A DNA stretch of 64,000 nt, taken from positions 473,665-537,664 of the forward strand of contig LODT01000034.1 in the NCBI GenBank assembly GCA_001606155.1, written 5' to 3'. This stretch comes from Tieghemostelium lacteum (lineage: Eukaryota; Evosea; Eumycetozoa; Dictyosteliales; Raperosteliaceae). Shown in pieces: positions 11,056 through 22,985 of the stretch; position 1 is the first letter of the stretch, and each line of letters starts with the position of its first letter. The notes under the pieces are model-generated. The model had not been told where the DNA came from. It searched no databases and was given only the letters and a program-made list of their open reading frames with translations. Both the position numbers and the translations under genes were made by a program.

Positions 11056-13722
11056 TTAAATAAAATTGTTATCAGAAAAAAAAAATTCCCACCTGTCACC
11101 CAATCCTTTCCAACATTGGTGAATCTTAATATCACAACTTCCTCTGTTTCCTCCTATTTTTCTAAACATCATGTTAATAATTATGAATTACCAATAAAAA
11201 GAATAATATTTACTTTTCTAAATAAATTGGGTGAATAGAACTACCAAATCCTTGAAAATCTAGTTCGGGTTTGTAAATTGTAGAAATTCCTTCGGAACAA
11301 TTTAAGGAGATTTTAAAAGTAGAAAAAGTTGTAGATAAACAAGTTATGTTAATGAAAATGTAGGCTTGATTACCCGTAAAAAATGAATTGGTTTGTAGAA
11401 TACCCTTGGATTTAATCATATTATCAAGTGTTGGTGTTTCTGGACGATATAAATTCCCTAAATTTAAAATATGTTAGTTAAAAAAACATATTTTAAAAAG
11501 GAAACTTTAAGAATATAATTACCATTTACACAATTTTCTTTTAAATTTCCATTAAAAGTTGTAAATGTTTTTGATAAAGTTTTAACTTTATTCACAGGAG
11601 ACCAATTTGGTTGTTCTGAAATTTTGATTTCTGAATAGCAATAAATGTATAAATTTTTTGATCCTTTTTGTTTTAGCATAGAGTGTTCTATTTCATATAA
11701 TGAGTTCTGAAATTATATTAATATATTTTCATAATTTTTATTATTAAGTACTTACTTTTGGAATATTTTGGTATCCAGAGGTATTATGATATGTAATATT
11801 GCTTCCTATATTAAATAAAAATATCCCATCAATCTAAAATTTGTTAGTAAATTAATTAATATAATAGTTTCTGATATTCGCATACATTTCCTATATTTTG
11901 AATAGTGGTAGTATAGATTATATGGGTTTCATTTTCTTTTAGAAAATCTCTCGCATCAATCTGGGGTTCCATAAAAACTAAATTTTTTGTTTCAATTATA
12001 ACATTAAATATTATTAATTGATGTTGTTTTCTGAATTGAATTGAGTTATCCATAAATATTATATCATTAAATAGGGAGTTGATTGACAAAGTAGAGATTT
12101 GAGGATTATTAAATATTTTTGAATTGGTACAAGAATATTGTGGTTGAGAACAGCTTGCATTTGAAAAAAATTCTAGATAAGATAGTGATATATCTTTACA
12201 ATTTTCTGGATACGACTCATTAATCCATACAAAATAGGATGGATTTGGTGAAATTTGAGGGATGAATAATGAATAGTTTGGGAAATTGATTGGGTCCCTA
12301 CTTATTGGTTAGTATTTCTGGGAGAAAACTTGTTTAATAGTTCTACTTACATTATTGTTTCAAATTTGAAAGGTATTTTATTAACTTTTTAATGAGAAAG
12401 AAATGTTAGAGTTATTAAAAAAGATATATCAAAAAATAACATACCATCACTTGAAACACTAACTGCTATTCCAGATTCAATTAAACTTGGTTGATTAATT
12501 AGATATTGGGTGTAGTCCTTGTCCCTGTGAATTCTATTCAGGTTTTAATTAAGTTAATATTTAAAAATTATATAAGTTTCTTAAGTTTTAATACCAACCT
12601 ATGATTGATAGATTGACACATTTTACAAAATTGGTTTCGATTTGAATTTAACCCACAGTTAAAGCCCCTGTTTTCAAAAGGGATAGATTTCCACGACCCT
12701 TCAGATTTATTCCAAAAATATTCGATTTCTATTATATCAGTATTCAATCTTGTAAATTTTAAATGCAAAAAATCTTCTAATTCCAAATTTCCAGCGATAT
12801 CCTCAAATTGGAAGTTATAAAATATTGGTCTATTATAATAAAGTATTCCATTTTTAACTCTTTCAATATCAATAAATAATGAAGATCTTGAAGATAAGAT
12901 TGTATCCCCATCTAAATTTTTTCCACCAATTCTAGTTTCTTCGGAAAAAGAAGTTATTTCTCCAATATTATTCAATAATACAGAATATAAAGGACCTATT
13001 AAATTTTATATAATGTTAATACCTTTAATTTTAATAAAAAAGAGAAAATATTTACCATTATTGAAAATTTCAATTTGCAAATCAAAAAAATATTTAAAAC
13101 CATTTAAATTTATCGATTGATTATTGAATTTTGTTATGCCAGAACCTGATGAATTAATTGCCAATTCAATTTTGATATTAGATTCACCAAATATTATACT
13201 CCTTTGGTCAACTGAAAAATTGAATATATATTCAGTTTGAGATACGTTGTATTTATAAGTTTCAAAATTAGGAATTTCTGGGTTATATTCAAAGCTGTTC
13301 ACAGGTAATCTAGAAATTACCATTGGAGAAGTTGGAGGGCAAGGGTCATGAAAAGTGTTAAAAAAAGTGAATTCATTTATAAATAAAATAAATTCTGATT
13401 TATCAATGGGTGTTGAAAATAATAAGATCAAGCTTTGATCAGAGAATGATAAGTAATCAGGTAAAGTATACCAATCTCCACTTTTAAGGAGGATAGCCTG
13501 CTTTCCAATAAACCAGTTGTTAAGAGTGGAATTATCCAAAGATTGAATAGGAATATATTGATTATCTAAATATATAACTATGGGTTCTGAAAACTTTACC
13601 ATTACCCGGATTGAATCATCACGGAAATTAACAATTGTTGATGATGGGAAAATTGAAACTATATAAGGGTGTGAGTTTACTATTAAAAAGAGAGAAGATA
13701 AGAAGATCAGTAGAATTTTCAT
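11056..13722 (-). CDS. Secreted or surface protein of unknown family, nine exons, about 727 aa
   Basis: The start MKILLIFLSSLFLIVNSHPY is a clear signal peptide. Nine exons close in phase: 13056-13722, 12599-12995, 12445-12524, 12351-12384, 11886-12297, 11756-11833, 11523-11706, 11214-11457 and 11056-11143. The 727-residue product is beta-rich, with many N-x-S/T sites and scattered cysteines (GFNCGLNSNRNQFCKMC; CDIKIHQCWKG near the C-terminus). No transmembrane helix follows the signal peptide, so secretion or the endolysosomal lumen is inferred. The small 34-nt exon 4 and the last exon rest on splice-phase logic alone. I know no domain with this pattern. It could be a dictyostelid-specific extracellular family. 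Confidence 0.7.
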
Positions 13723-13864
13723 TGTTTATCTTTACTTGATAAAAAATTTTTAAAATCAATCAAAAAAAAAAAAAATTTTTTTTAGATATTTCGATAAAAA
13801 AAGAAATATCTAAAAAAATTAAAAATCAAGAAATTAGATGAATAACTGAATTATTTATTTCAAT

Positions 13865-16196
13865 CTACCAAGCCCACAATTTAATAGTTTGATCATGAGA
13901 AGAACTGAATAAAGATTTTTTATCAAACCACAAAGCTAAACATTGGACTGTAGCATTATGACCTTCAAGACTAGTAATACATTTTAAAGTTTCCAAATCC
14001 CACACCTGTTATTATTACAAAAAATAAAAATTATTAATATTATTGATCAATAAGAATTAATAAATTTACAATATTTACCTTGATAGTATTATCATCTGAA
14101 GCACTGAATAGATATTTATCCGAATTAACCATATGTTCAACCCATCTATCATGGCCCCTCAGAGTTGCAGTGCACTCTAAACTTTTTAGTGACCAAACTC
14201 GTATAGTTTTATCGTAGGATCCAGAATATAGGTTAGTGCCTACAATGCAGATTGTTGAGACCCATTTGGTGTGACCCTTCAGAGTATAATTACAACGAAA
14301 AGTTTTAAGGTCCCATACTTTTATAGTTTTATCATTACTGCCACTAAAGAGATACTGACCAGAGACAACCAAGGTCTTTACAGTTCTGGCGTGACCCTCC
14401 AAAGTGTATTTACATTCCAGTGTTTTTAGATCCCAAACCTTTATAGTTTTATCACTGCTTCCACTAAATAGATATTTGTCATTTACAATAACAGTGTGAA
14501 CTTGTTTTTCATGTCCCTCCAAAGTGAAGATACATTTCAGTTTCTTAATGTCCCAAACCTTTATAGAGTGATCTGAACTTCCAGTAAAGATGTATTGGTC
14601 ATTGTAACAAATTGATTCTACAGGTCCTTCGTGTCCCTTTAGAGTATTAGTCTGCTCTAGAATTTGGTCTCTGTATTCATACACTTTAATGGTATTATCT
14701 TGACAACCTGCAAACAATGATTGGTCTATTATACATAATGATGATGATATATGACTGACTCTTAGAGTTTCTGTTAATTTTATACTAGATAGATCCCAAT
14801 TTTGTTGTTCTTTTTTATGTCTATCTTTTTCTAGTTTTTCTTTTTCTTGTTTTTCTTTTTCAATTTGTTGTAATTGTTGTTGATGTTGTTGTTGATGTTG
14901 TTGATGTTGTTGATCTTTTGATTTTGATCTTTCTTTACTTGACTGTTGTGGTTGTTGATTTTGTTGGTAATTGTTATTTGAAAGATTAATATTTTCATTG
15001 TTTACAGAAACTTGTATTGTAGTTGTAGTATTATTATTATTATTATTATTTGTTGTTTCTTTTTCAACACTATCTGGAAAGATTAAATCAGGTCTTGGAA
15101 CAGTACCACAATCTGACTTTTCAGATTTTGGATTGATACTGGATAAACATAGGAATTGACAAATAGCATTACACTTGTGAGTGTCTAGAAACTTTTCAAA
15201 ACCTTTCTTTCCAAGGTTACCAATACCAAAACCTGTTCCATCATAGGTGTGAATTTGAGGATCAGTATAGTGATCACCAACACCTTGAATATCAATAATC
15301 AGCAATTGATGATTAGAATGCTCATAGGTAAAGTGACTGAATGATTGTGGTGTGTTTCTCTCATCGTTACTGACAAATCCACTATTGTTATTATATTTTC
15401 TGTATTGTCCCTCTACATATGGCTCAGCCCCGCAAATAATATCATTTCCTGTTCTGTCTATAAATTCCAATACACAAGACTGCAAAAACTCAATCTTTTT
15501 TGGTGGTTTCAAAGAGTTGTAATTGTCAGCCCACTTCTTTGCAATCATTTGCATTTTTACATCCTCAAAATAGCTATCTCTTGATGTTGGCTTTTTTGCA
15601 ATTTTTGCAACATATCTTCTGGATGCTCCAAATTTACTGAGATCCTGAAGATGAAATGCCTTTCTAAATGCACCTTCTGCGAATGGAACTGGTTCCATCT
15701 TTACCAAAATGGCTGTACATGTCCATTGAGCTGTTGTTGTATAGGGATCATATTCCCATTTTATTACTCTTTCTCCTCCTTCTAAAAATGATATATTTAA
15801 TGTAGGTGATAATGAACTATCTGTTGCTACTTTACCTTTTATATATATATAATAAAAAAAAAAAAAAATAATTTAAAAATAGATTAATATTGAGCCTCTG
15901 TTGCAAGTAAAGGTTAGTGGTGTGAAGGGGTAATTACTTTTTTTAAGTTTAACAACTAGTGTATCACCTTGTTTATATTGTATATCCACTAGAGTATTTC
16001 TAGCTTTATATTTATCAAACTTTTCATTGGATATTTTACCAATTTGTAAGTCAGTTTGAGAGGTTCCATAGGGAAAATGAAATATTTTACCCTCATGAAG
16101 AATCTTTCTAAGACTTGAAACTGTAGTATCTGATGTCAAATCTGGTATTTCTACTTCTTCATCTTCATAAGAAAACCAAACATTCAAAACTACCAT
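13865..16196 (-). CDS. mhkB: Myosin heavy chain kinase B (alpha-kinase plus WD40)
   Basis: MHCK-B phosphorylates the myosin II heavy-chain tail and drives filament disassembly. Exons 15938-16196, 14079-15835 and 13865-14005 close in phase, giving 718 residues, close to the known D. discoideum protein (about 732). The alpha-kinase domain (about 110-330) shows YVAKIAKK (K164), the DIQGVGDHYTDPQ catalytic segment (268-280), the glycine-rich GTGFGIGNLGKKG, and the zinc-binding DTHKCNAICQF. A Gln/Asn/His-rich linker follows, then seven WD40 repeats (about 434-718, e.g. GSSDKTIKVWDLKTLECKYT) that bind myosin filaments. The first exon encodes about 86 residues (MVVLNVWFSYEDEEVEIPDL…) that look beta-grasp-like; joining it is my inference from phase. 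The stop is TAG, unusual here. Confidence 0.95.
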
Positions 16197-16534
16197 CCTC
16201 TATCTATCTATATATCAATCCTATATCTTCTTTATCCCTTAAATTTATATGTTTTTATTTAAACTATTTTACTAATTTGAGTTTGGTTTTTATTATTATC
16301 AATTTACTTTTACTATTATGTACTATTACTATTTATTCAAAATTTCTTTAAAATTGACCCAATTAAATAATTTAAACTTTTTTTTTTTTATACAGATATA
16401 TCAAACAATGATTGATTTACAATGTGAATAAAAAAAAAAAATAAAAAAAACAAAAATAATTTTTTGAGCCATTGTTATCCACACGCTAAAATACTTGCAC
16501 TGTGGATATAATTATAATTAATGGTTTTTATTAA
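16197..16534. other. Intergenic, mhkB promoter side and desaturase 3' flank
   Basis: 338 bp with T-rich and A-rich runs (16380-16390, 16430-16450). It holds the upstream region of mhkB and the downstream region of the desaturase gene. No gene or structured RNA seen. Confidence 0.4.
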
Positions 16535-18715
16535 TTAGTTAACTAATAAACCAACTCTCATTGTATCTAAAATATTTCTAGCTGCAAAAGAGTGATCATA
16601 TACCACACCATTGAATGCTTTGGTAGCATCTTTACCAATATAGTCATCAATGAATTGTTGACCACCTGGATGATAGTTGAATTCAGCAAGATCATAAACA
16701 ACATCACTGATAATAATCCATTGTTTTTTCTCTTTTTGTACCATTTCTTTGACTTGAGCTCTGGTGTAAGATGGCAATTGAGAGATATCTTTACCCCAAA
16801 ACAAAGCTTTTCTTTGTTCTTGGATCTTCTTTTCAGCCATCTGAATCTTTCCTTTGACAAACAATTCAGCTGGGAATCTCTTGAGGTTATAAGTCAATCC
16901 AAACCAAGAGAGGAAACAAATCAACCATTTACCTGGGTCATAGGCACTGAGATGAATACCATTTCTATAGTCATATGGGAACTCGTGATGGAAGTTATGG
17001 TAACCTTCACCAAAGGTTACTAAACTGGTAATTGCAGAGTCTCTTGGTGATCTTTGATCAGTGTAAGTAGCTTCACCTAAATAATGTGCCAAACTGTTAA
17101 TGCAGAAAGTACATTGCATCATTAAAACCTTTGATGCAATACCAGCAACAAAGAAACCACCTCTCCAGTCACCCCAATAGTTACCACAAATCCACATTGG
17201 TAAGAAAATACCTAGACCAAAGGACAGTAACATATAGTATTTATGTTGATAGTAAAGTACCCAATCATTCTTTAGATCAGTTACATCTGCATCGGGTTCT
17301 TCTTCTCTCTTGAAAATCAACCAACCCATATGAGCCCAAAAGAAGCCCTTCTTGACATTGTATGGGTCCTTATCAGTATCAGTAAATCTGTGATGAGCTC
17401 TATGATCGTGACACCAGTCAATAACTGACATTTCAAAGGCAGTTGAACCCATAAGAGTTAGAACTACTCTAACAGGCCATGTAGCATCATAGGATCTATG
17501 AGAGAACAATCTATGATAACCAGCAGTAATACCAATACCGGCAATGTAGTAACTTAAAAATGCTGTAATATATGTCTTGACATGGAAATCTGTAGTTGCC
17601 ATACCATAAATGGATAGAATAGGAGTTAAAGTAATGAAAATAGTGGTAGTCCATTGAACTTTAGAGTACCATGGAAGACCATCAAATTTAGATGGTTTTT
17701 TTGCTGCTGCTGGAGTAGTTGAGGTGGTAGATGACTCAAATTCAACAGATAGGGTTTGGTTCTTTGGTTCAATTGACTTGATTATGGCAGGTTCAATTTT
17801 AGTGAGAATATCAGAGAATGAGAGTTCAGTGATATTTTTACACTCTTCTTTGAGGACCATGTAAGCTTCTTTCCATTTGTAACTTGGTGGAACACGAAGG
17901 TTATTAGAGAGATGAGTGAGAGTCAAACCAATGTTAAAGTCTTGTGTTAGATATTGAACCCATTTTGGAAAGGTAAAGAAAGTTGGACTGTCATTGATGA
18001 ATGATAAGTTGGAGGCTTTGATAAATGTTGACATCCAAAAGTGATAGACAAACAAGGGAATAATGTAGAACTTAAATAGACCCCAGAGACCAAAACCATA
18101 GGTCATCAATGGGAAAAACAGTGCAATAAAGACATACAATATAGAAACAGATGCAATCATTTGTGCTGAGAAATTGAATGTAAAGTTACTGTTCACCCAT
18201 TGAATGATAGAAGACAACCACCAAAAGTGACCCATGGCCAATTTGCTAACGAGATTACGTGTTTTACCTGCTTTCTCGTCAATTTTGTTTTTCCAATACT
18301 CTAGAGGGTACATTAAAGGTAACATACAGAGTGTACCTACCAAATAGTTAATACCCTTATTCTTAAAGAACAAATCATTTCCACATGCATATCCAATTGC
18401 AAATAGACCGCAACAAGCTGTACCCATTATAACCCATCCAATTGGTAACAAATACCATGGTAGCATATGTACTAATATTACACCGACACTAACCAATCCA
18501 ATGGATAGTAATAGTTTTTTTGTAGCTGTACCTGTACTCTTTTCATAAACCTTTTATCAAAATAATAAAAAAACATCAATAACAAAATTTATAAAAAATT
18601 AAAATTGTTAATTATTTCTAAGTTCTCTTGTTTTATCGTAATTTATATTTATCTGAATACTTACATCTTTTGGTAACTTGGACAACATTTCTTGAAATGA
18701 AATTAATGTAGTCAT
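16535..18715 (-). CDS. Fused desaturase: dead omega-6/3-type domain, delta-9 desaturase, cytochrome b5
   Basis: Exons 18665-18715 and 16535-18550 close in phase, giving 688 residues. The C-terminal two thirds form a stearoyl-CoA (delta-9) desaturase with all three histidine boxes: HRLFSH (363-368), HDHRAHH (398-404) and HNFHH (535-539). A cytochrome b5 domain with HPGG (644-647) and a second haem histidine near 670 follows, the fungal OLE1 arrangement. It introduces the first double bond in acyl-CoA at the ER. Residues 1-290 are unusual. They read like a soluble-start omega-6/omega-3 (FAD2/DesA) desaturase: KLPKDVYEKS, PIGWVIMGTACCGLFAIG, LFKFYIIPLFVYHFWMSTF, PPSYKWKEAYMVLK. But the histidine boxes there are replaced (GYACGN for HDCGH, IKAS for the HH pair, NIGLTLTHLSNN for the third). 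A TTSTTPAAAKK linker joins the two. Confidence 0.92.
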
Positions 18716-19087
18716 TTTTTTTTTAAAGTTGTTTCACAATGTGAAAATACTAATAGAGCAGTAGTTGCTTTATATATTCACTCTAACTGAAAAACGAAGA
18801 ATTTGATGAATAAAAAAAAAAAAATTTTTTAAAATTGATAAATTTGCGAATAAAATTTATAAATTGGATATTATTGAAATAAAATAGCAAAAAAGTATTT
18901 TGTTGATGTCAAACGACGATCTTTTTTTGAAAACTCTTCCCACTTTCTATGACGATCATTTAACTGTTTATTATTATTATTATTAAAAATATTTAAAAAT
19001 TAATTTATTATTATTAATAATTAATATATAGAGTATAGTATTAATAATATAAAGTATAAATATATTTCAATTAAACATGAATTATTA
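18716..19087. other. Intergenic, desaturase promoter and UBE2S 3' flank
   Basis: 372 bp of A/T-rich sequence. An oligo-T run precedes the desaturase ATG (minus strand). TTATTA repeats around 18970-19040 belong to the 3' flank of the UBE2S gene. No other feature seen. Confidence 0.4.
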
Positions 19088-19933
19088 TTATAGTCTTTTT
19101 AAACTTTTTTTAACTAATGGTTTAGTGGTTACAGGGGTATCTGTTTTTTTCTTTAGAGGAGATGAAATTGTGTTGGAGATGGTGGTGGTGGTGGTGGTTG
19201 AGGTAATTTTAGAATCACATTCATTGTTTATAGGTACATTATTATTATTATTTTCATTATTAACAGGCTCTTGTGGCTGTATATTAACAATGGGTGACTT
19301 TGATGCATGAATAGATGTCATTAATTTAGCATGTTTACAATAGTCATCATAGTTTTCTAATAGCATTCTAGAAGCATCTTCATTTAATGAAGATTCTGCA
19401 TTAGGTACTATTAACAAACATTTAATAGTCTGGTAATAATAATTAAAAAAATAGATATTAATAATTATTGTTATTGAAATTCAATTGAATACAACAGATA
19501 CCTACTAATAAAATATGTTTTAAACCTAAATCTTCTGTCCAATCTTTTTTTAAAGTATTAACACAAATTTCACCTTTTTTAGATACATTAGGATGAAATA
19601 TCTTTGTCAAGAAGTTTGCTTTTGGTGGTACTTTAGGGAATTCGGGACATAGTATTAATTTAGCTCTAAAATATCCCCCTTCATATGGTGTACCAGCTAT
19701 ATTATTATATCATTTACAGATTAGTTTTTATTTTTTCAAATAAATAGATAATCTATTGGAATTAATTTAAGGGGTTATAACATACTGGGACCTGTAATGA
19801 TAGCTTCAATGTTTGTAACATCACTCTCACAAGGTATTAATGTAATACCCTCCAATTGGTTTACAGTGAGATCCTTTAATTCTTTAAAAACTCTTTTAAT
19901 AACTTCATTAGGTAGAACTTCGCCTGATGACAT
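19088..19933 (-). CDS. ube2s: Ubiquitin-conjugating enzyme E2 S
   Basis: UBE2S elongates Lys11-linked ubiquitin chains on substrates of the anaphase-promoting complex. Exons 19786-19933, 19506-19696 and 19088-19429 close in phase (226 residues). The UBC fold is complete: [16 protein letters not shown], the HPN motif ([14 protein letters not shown]), active-site Cys94, [19 protein letters not shown] and the C-terminal helix [14 protein letters not shown]. After a low-complexity Asn/Thr tail of about 50 residues the protein ends [11 protein letters not shown]. That corresponds to the basic, Leu-terminated peptide by which human UBE2S docks on APC/C. Length matches the human enzyme (222 aa) closely. 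Confidence 0.93.
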
Positions 19934-20108
19934 TGTTTATGAGTTACTGTAGCCTGTTGTATGCTAAAAATATGAATAAAAAAAAATAAATATACAATTA
20001 GTTAAAAAATTGACATATACAACTGTCAAAAATTTTTAAAAAAAACCCGCAATAGAAATATGTATTAAAAAAATGAAGTTTTTTTGATCATTTACAAAAA
20101 ATTGAGAA

Positions 20109-21049
20109 ATGATTTCAAGATTCACAAAACAGATTCTTACCAACCACTATATTTTAAATGGTGGTAAACTATCCTATAGCAATAGCATTTATAGTAGAAA
20201 TTTAATTGGATCTTTCAATAATAACAATAAAAATATTCATTTAAAATCAACTAGTACACCACTATCATTACACACATTATATTCCAATAATAATGAACCA
20301 TTTCAAATAAATAGATATTTTTCAAGTAATAGTAGCAATAATAATAATAATAATAGTCAGGAAGAAAAGAATAATCAATCTTATGAACAAGAGAGAAAAC
20401 AAAGAGTTCATGAAAAGAATAAATCAACAGCAATGTGGGTTTTAACATCGATTGTTGGTATATTAGGTCTATCGTATGCAGCAGTACCATTATATAGAGT
20501 ATTTTGTAGGGTTACAGGATATGGTGGTACTGTTAGAGAAGAAACTGACCAAGAACATAAAAAAAGAAATCTTGAAAGAAAACTATATCCTTTAACAGTT
20601 ACCTTCACTGCATCAACTGCCAATAAAATACCATGGACATTTAAACCATCACAATCATCAATTGAAGTTTTACCAGGTGAAGCTGTATTAGCTTCTTATA
20701 GAGTATGTCCTTCTCTCTTTCTCACCTCCTTACCTTCACCTTTGTTCTATACATTGATTACTAATTATATTTGTATTAAATTTAGGCAACTAATAATACA
20801 GATAAACCAATTATTGGAGTTGCAACATATAATATAACACCAATGAAAGCAGGTAGTTATTTTACAAAAATTCAATGTTTCTGTTTTGATGAACAGAGAA
20901 TTAATGCACATGAATCATTGGAATTACCAGTACTGTTTGTTGTAGAACCTGAGATTTTAGACGACAAGAATCTAGGTGGAATAACTGACATTACACTCTC
21001 CTATACCTTTTTTAAATCTAACGACCAAGGTGAACTCGAAGAGATCTAA
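20109..21049 (+). CDS. cox11: Cytochrome c oxidase assembly protein COX11
   Basis: COX11 delivers copper to the CuB site of COX1 in the mitochondrial inner membrane. Exons 20109-20702 and 20786-21049 close in phase (285 residues). The N-terminus is an Asn/Ser-rich mitochondrial presequence, with YSRN… and RYFSSN cleavage-like sites. One membrane helix follows (AMWVLTSIVGILGLSYAAVP), then the invariant LYRVFCRVTGYGG. The intermembrane-space domain carries the copper motif CFCFDEQ and the conserved LPVLFVVEPEI. The small overlapping frame on the opposite strand is a shadow. Confidence 0.95.
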
Positions 21050-21165
21050 ATATGAAAATAAATTGATCTCCTACATTCAAAATCCAAATTTACACTTCAA
21101 TTCAAAAAAAAAGCCCAACGCACACTCGTGTGGTGATATCTATGGTCATAGAAAGTAAAATGCAT

Positions 21166-22393
21166 TTATTTTGTACTTTTTGGTATTTGAGTAGCTAAAA
21201 CTGGAGCCAAGACAGCGATCAACACAATAACTACAATAACCAAAAGGATATACATTTTCTTTCTACCTTTACGATGTAATCTATTAGCTTCAGCCAGATT
21301 ACTAACACCTTCTTTTGTATTGAGTACAGTAGATTCAACATTTGCCTCGATTTGATTTAAAATTTCACCTTGAGTTTCAACCAATACAGCCATATCTAAA
21401 AAGAGTTGATGTAAATCTGCTATACTTTGTTCTGTATTCGTCATTGTCATTAATATCTATTCTAAACCTATGTCAAAGTTATCTAATTAACAAGGCAACT
21501 TACCTAATTTTACAATATCATTATGTCTATCTTTTACATAGGCTAAAGCAACTTGAGCCTCTTTGTGTAAGTGTGTATAGAGTACTGCTTCTGCAAATAT
21601 TTTCTTTGCATCACCAGATTCAATGGCCTCTCTAATCTCTTCTGGTGTTGCATTACTATTAGCAATTCTGTATTGTCTCTCCATTTTTTCCTTATATTTA
21701 TTCTTGTAGTTGGTTTGAATCTCTTGATACTCTCTCATCATTTCAACAAACTTTTGAGTGAGAGTCTTTTGCATATTAGTTCTAATACGCTCTTCTGTAT
21801 CTGTACCCTGTTTAGATGATACATATTTATCTGTATTGATTTTCATATTCTCCAATTTCTTTTTCAAGTCTGTAAATGATCTATTTGTTGCATCTATCAT
21901 TCCTTGTAAATCCTCTTCATATTCTATATTTATTATTTAATATTCAAATAGGTTAGACTATATTAGGTTTTTTTCAACTCTCAAAAATTGAGTTTAAAGA
22001 TACTTACTGGTACCTTGGTCAACATTAATTGAATTTAAAGATAAGACACTCTTTTCTTCTATGGCTTTGATACTTCTTCTAATTGAAGTCATTACAGTCT
22101 TAATAACACCTACTTCTTGATAAAATTCTGGCATAAATTCTTCATTTAGTTCATCACCATCCATTGGACCCATTTCAATGTCGTTAATGGATGGTTCTGT
22201 ATTGGATTTACTTGATCCTTCGCCTTCATTATTATTATTATTACTGTCCTTTCCTTTCTTTCCTTTTTTACCTTTTTTTTCTTCTTCAGGTTTAACACCT
22301 CCTAAATTCTACATTTTTTCGCTGGTTAATATTGTATCCAAACAAATTTGGCAACTCCAATCTTACTCTTAATTCTTCTAAACGATCCTCCAT
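21166..22393 (-). CDS. Syntaxin-1-like Qa-SNARE
   Basis: A plasma-membrane-type t-SNARE for vesicle fusion. Exons 22367-22393, 22008-22308, 21504-21923 and 21166-21431 close in phase (337 residues). After a Lys/Asn-rich leader (residues 15-45) come the three Habc helices (GMIDATNRSFTDLKKKLENM; TNMQKTLTQKFVEMMREYQ; ATPEEIREAIESGDAKKIF). The Qa SNARE helix follows: RHNDIVKLEQSIADLHQLFL with the zero-layer Gln in LVETQGEILNQIE. A single C-terminal anchor (KKMYILLVIVVIVLIAVLAP) is followed by a short lumenal tail. I set the last acceptor inside …AATACAG because only this gives the conserved DIVKLEQSIADLH join; the apparent MTMTNTEQ start is intronic. Confidence 0.93.
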
Positions 22394-22985
22394 GCTATAA
22401 TTTTAATATATAATATTGTACAATAATTAAATTATAAAACAGGATACAAAACCAAAAAAAAAAAAAAATATAAAAAAATATTCCACTAGAGATCTTCAAT
22501 CGTTATAAACCTTGCCACGATAAATTGGTATTCAAAAACCTAATATTAAAATTTTTAAATGGATCTAAATATTCTAGATACTTTTAAAAAACATTAATCA
22601 AATTAATAAAACTATCAATTATAAAAAAACCAAAAAAAAATAAAATTATTGAATTTTTAATTATTTGTTATTATAAATAGTTTCTCTTAAAAAATATCTT
22701 ATTTTTTTTTTATTCGTGGTTCAATTATCACTATTTTCAATCTTTCTCTAGATGAATGTCACTAAAAACATTTGAATATAATATTTTCTCAAATTATATA
22801 GTTAGGAATATGTAAGTTGAATCCATGAGATAATAGGATCTAAAATACATTACACATATCAAATATAAGAGTAAAAAGAGGATGTAGCTAATAATTTGGT
22901 TTGGGATTATTATTTACAAATTTTAATTTTATTTTTTTTTTTTTGTTGTTGTTGATTATGTTTATGTTCGTGTTCATGGAATAGA
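22394..22985. other. Intergenic, 592 bp
   Basis: This holds the syntaxin promoter (A-rich runs around 22455-22470 and 22630) and the 3' flank of the HAT-repeat gene. I see no coding frame, tRNA or structured RNA. Confidence 0.4.

Noticed and set aside
16567-17313. Other frames over the desaturase gene (16567-16860, 16592-17023, 17131-17313)
   Set aside because: Shadows of the conserved desaturase frame; no independent domain.
21432-21503. MTMTNTEQ start for the syntaxin C-terminal exon
   Set aside because: An acceptor within AATACAG gives the conserved KLEQSIADLH junction; the upstream codons are intronic.
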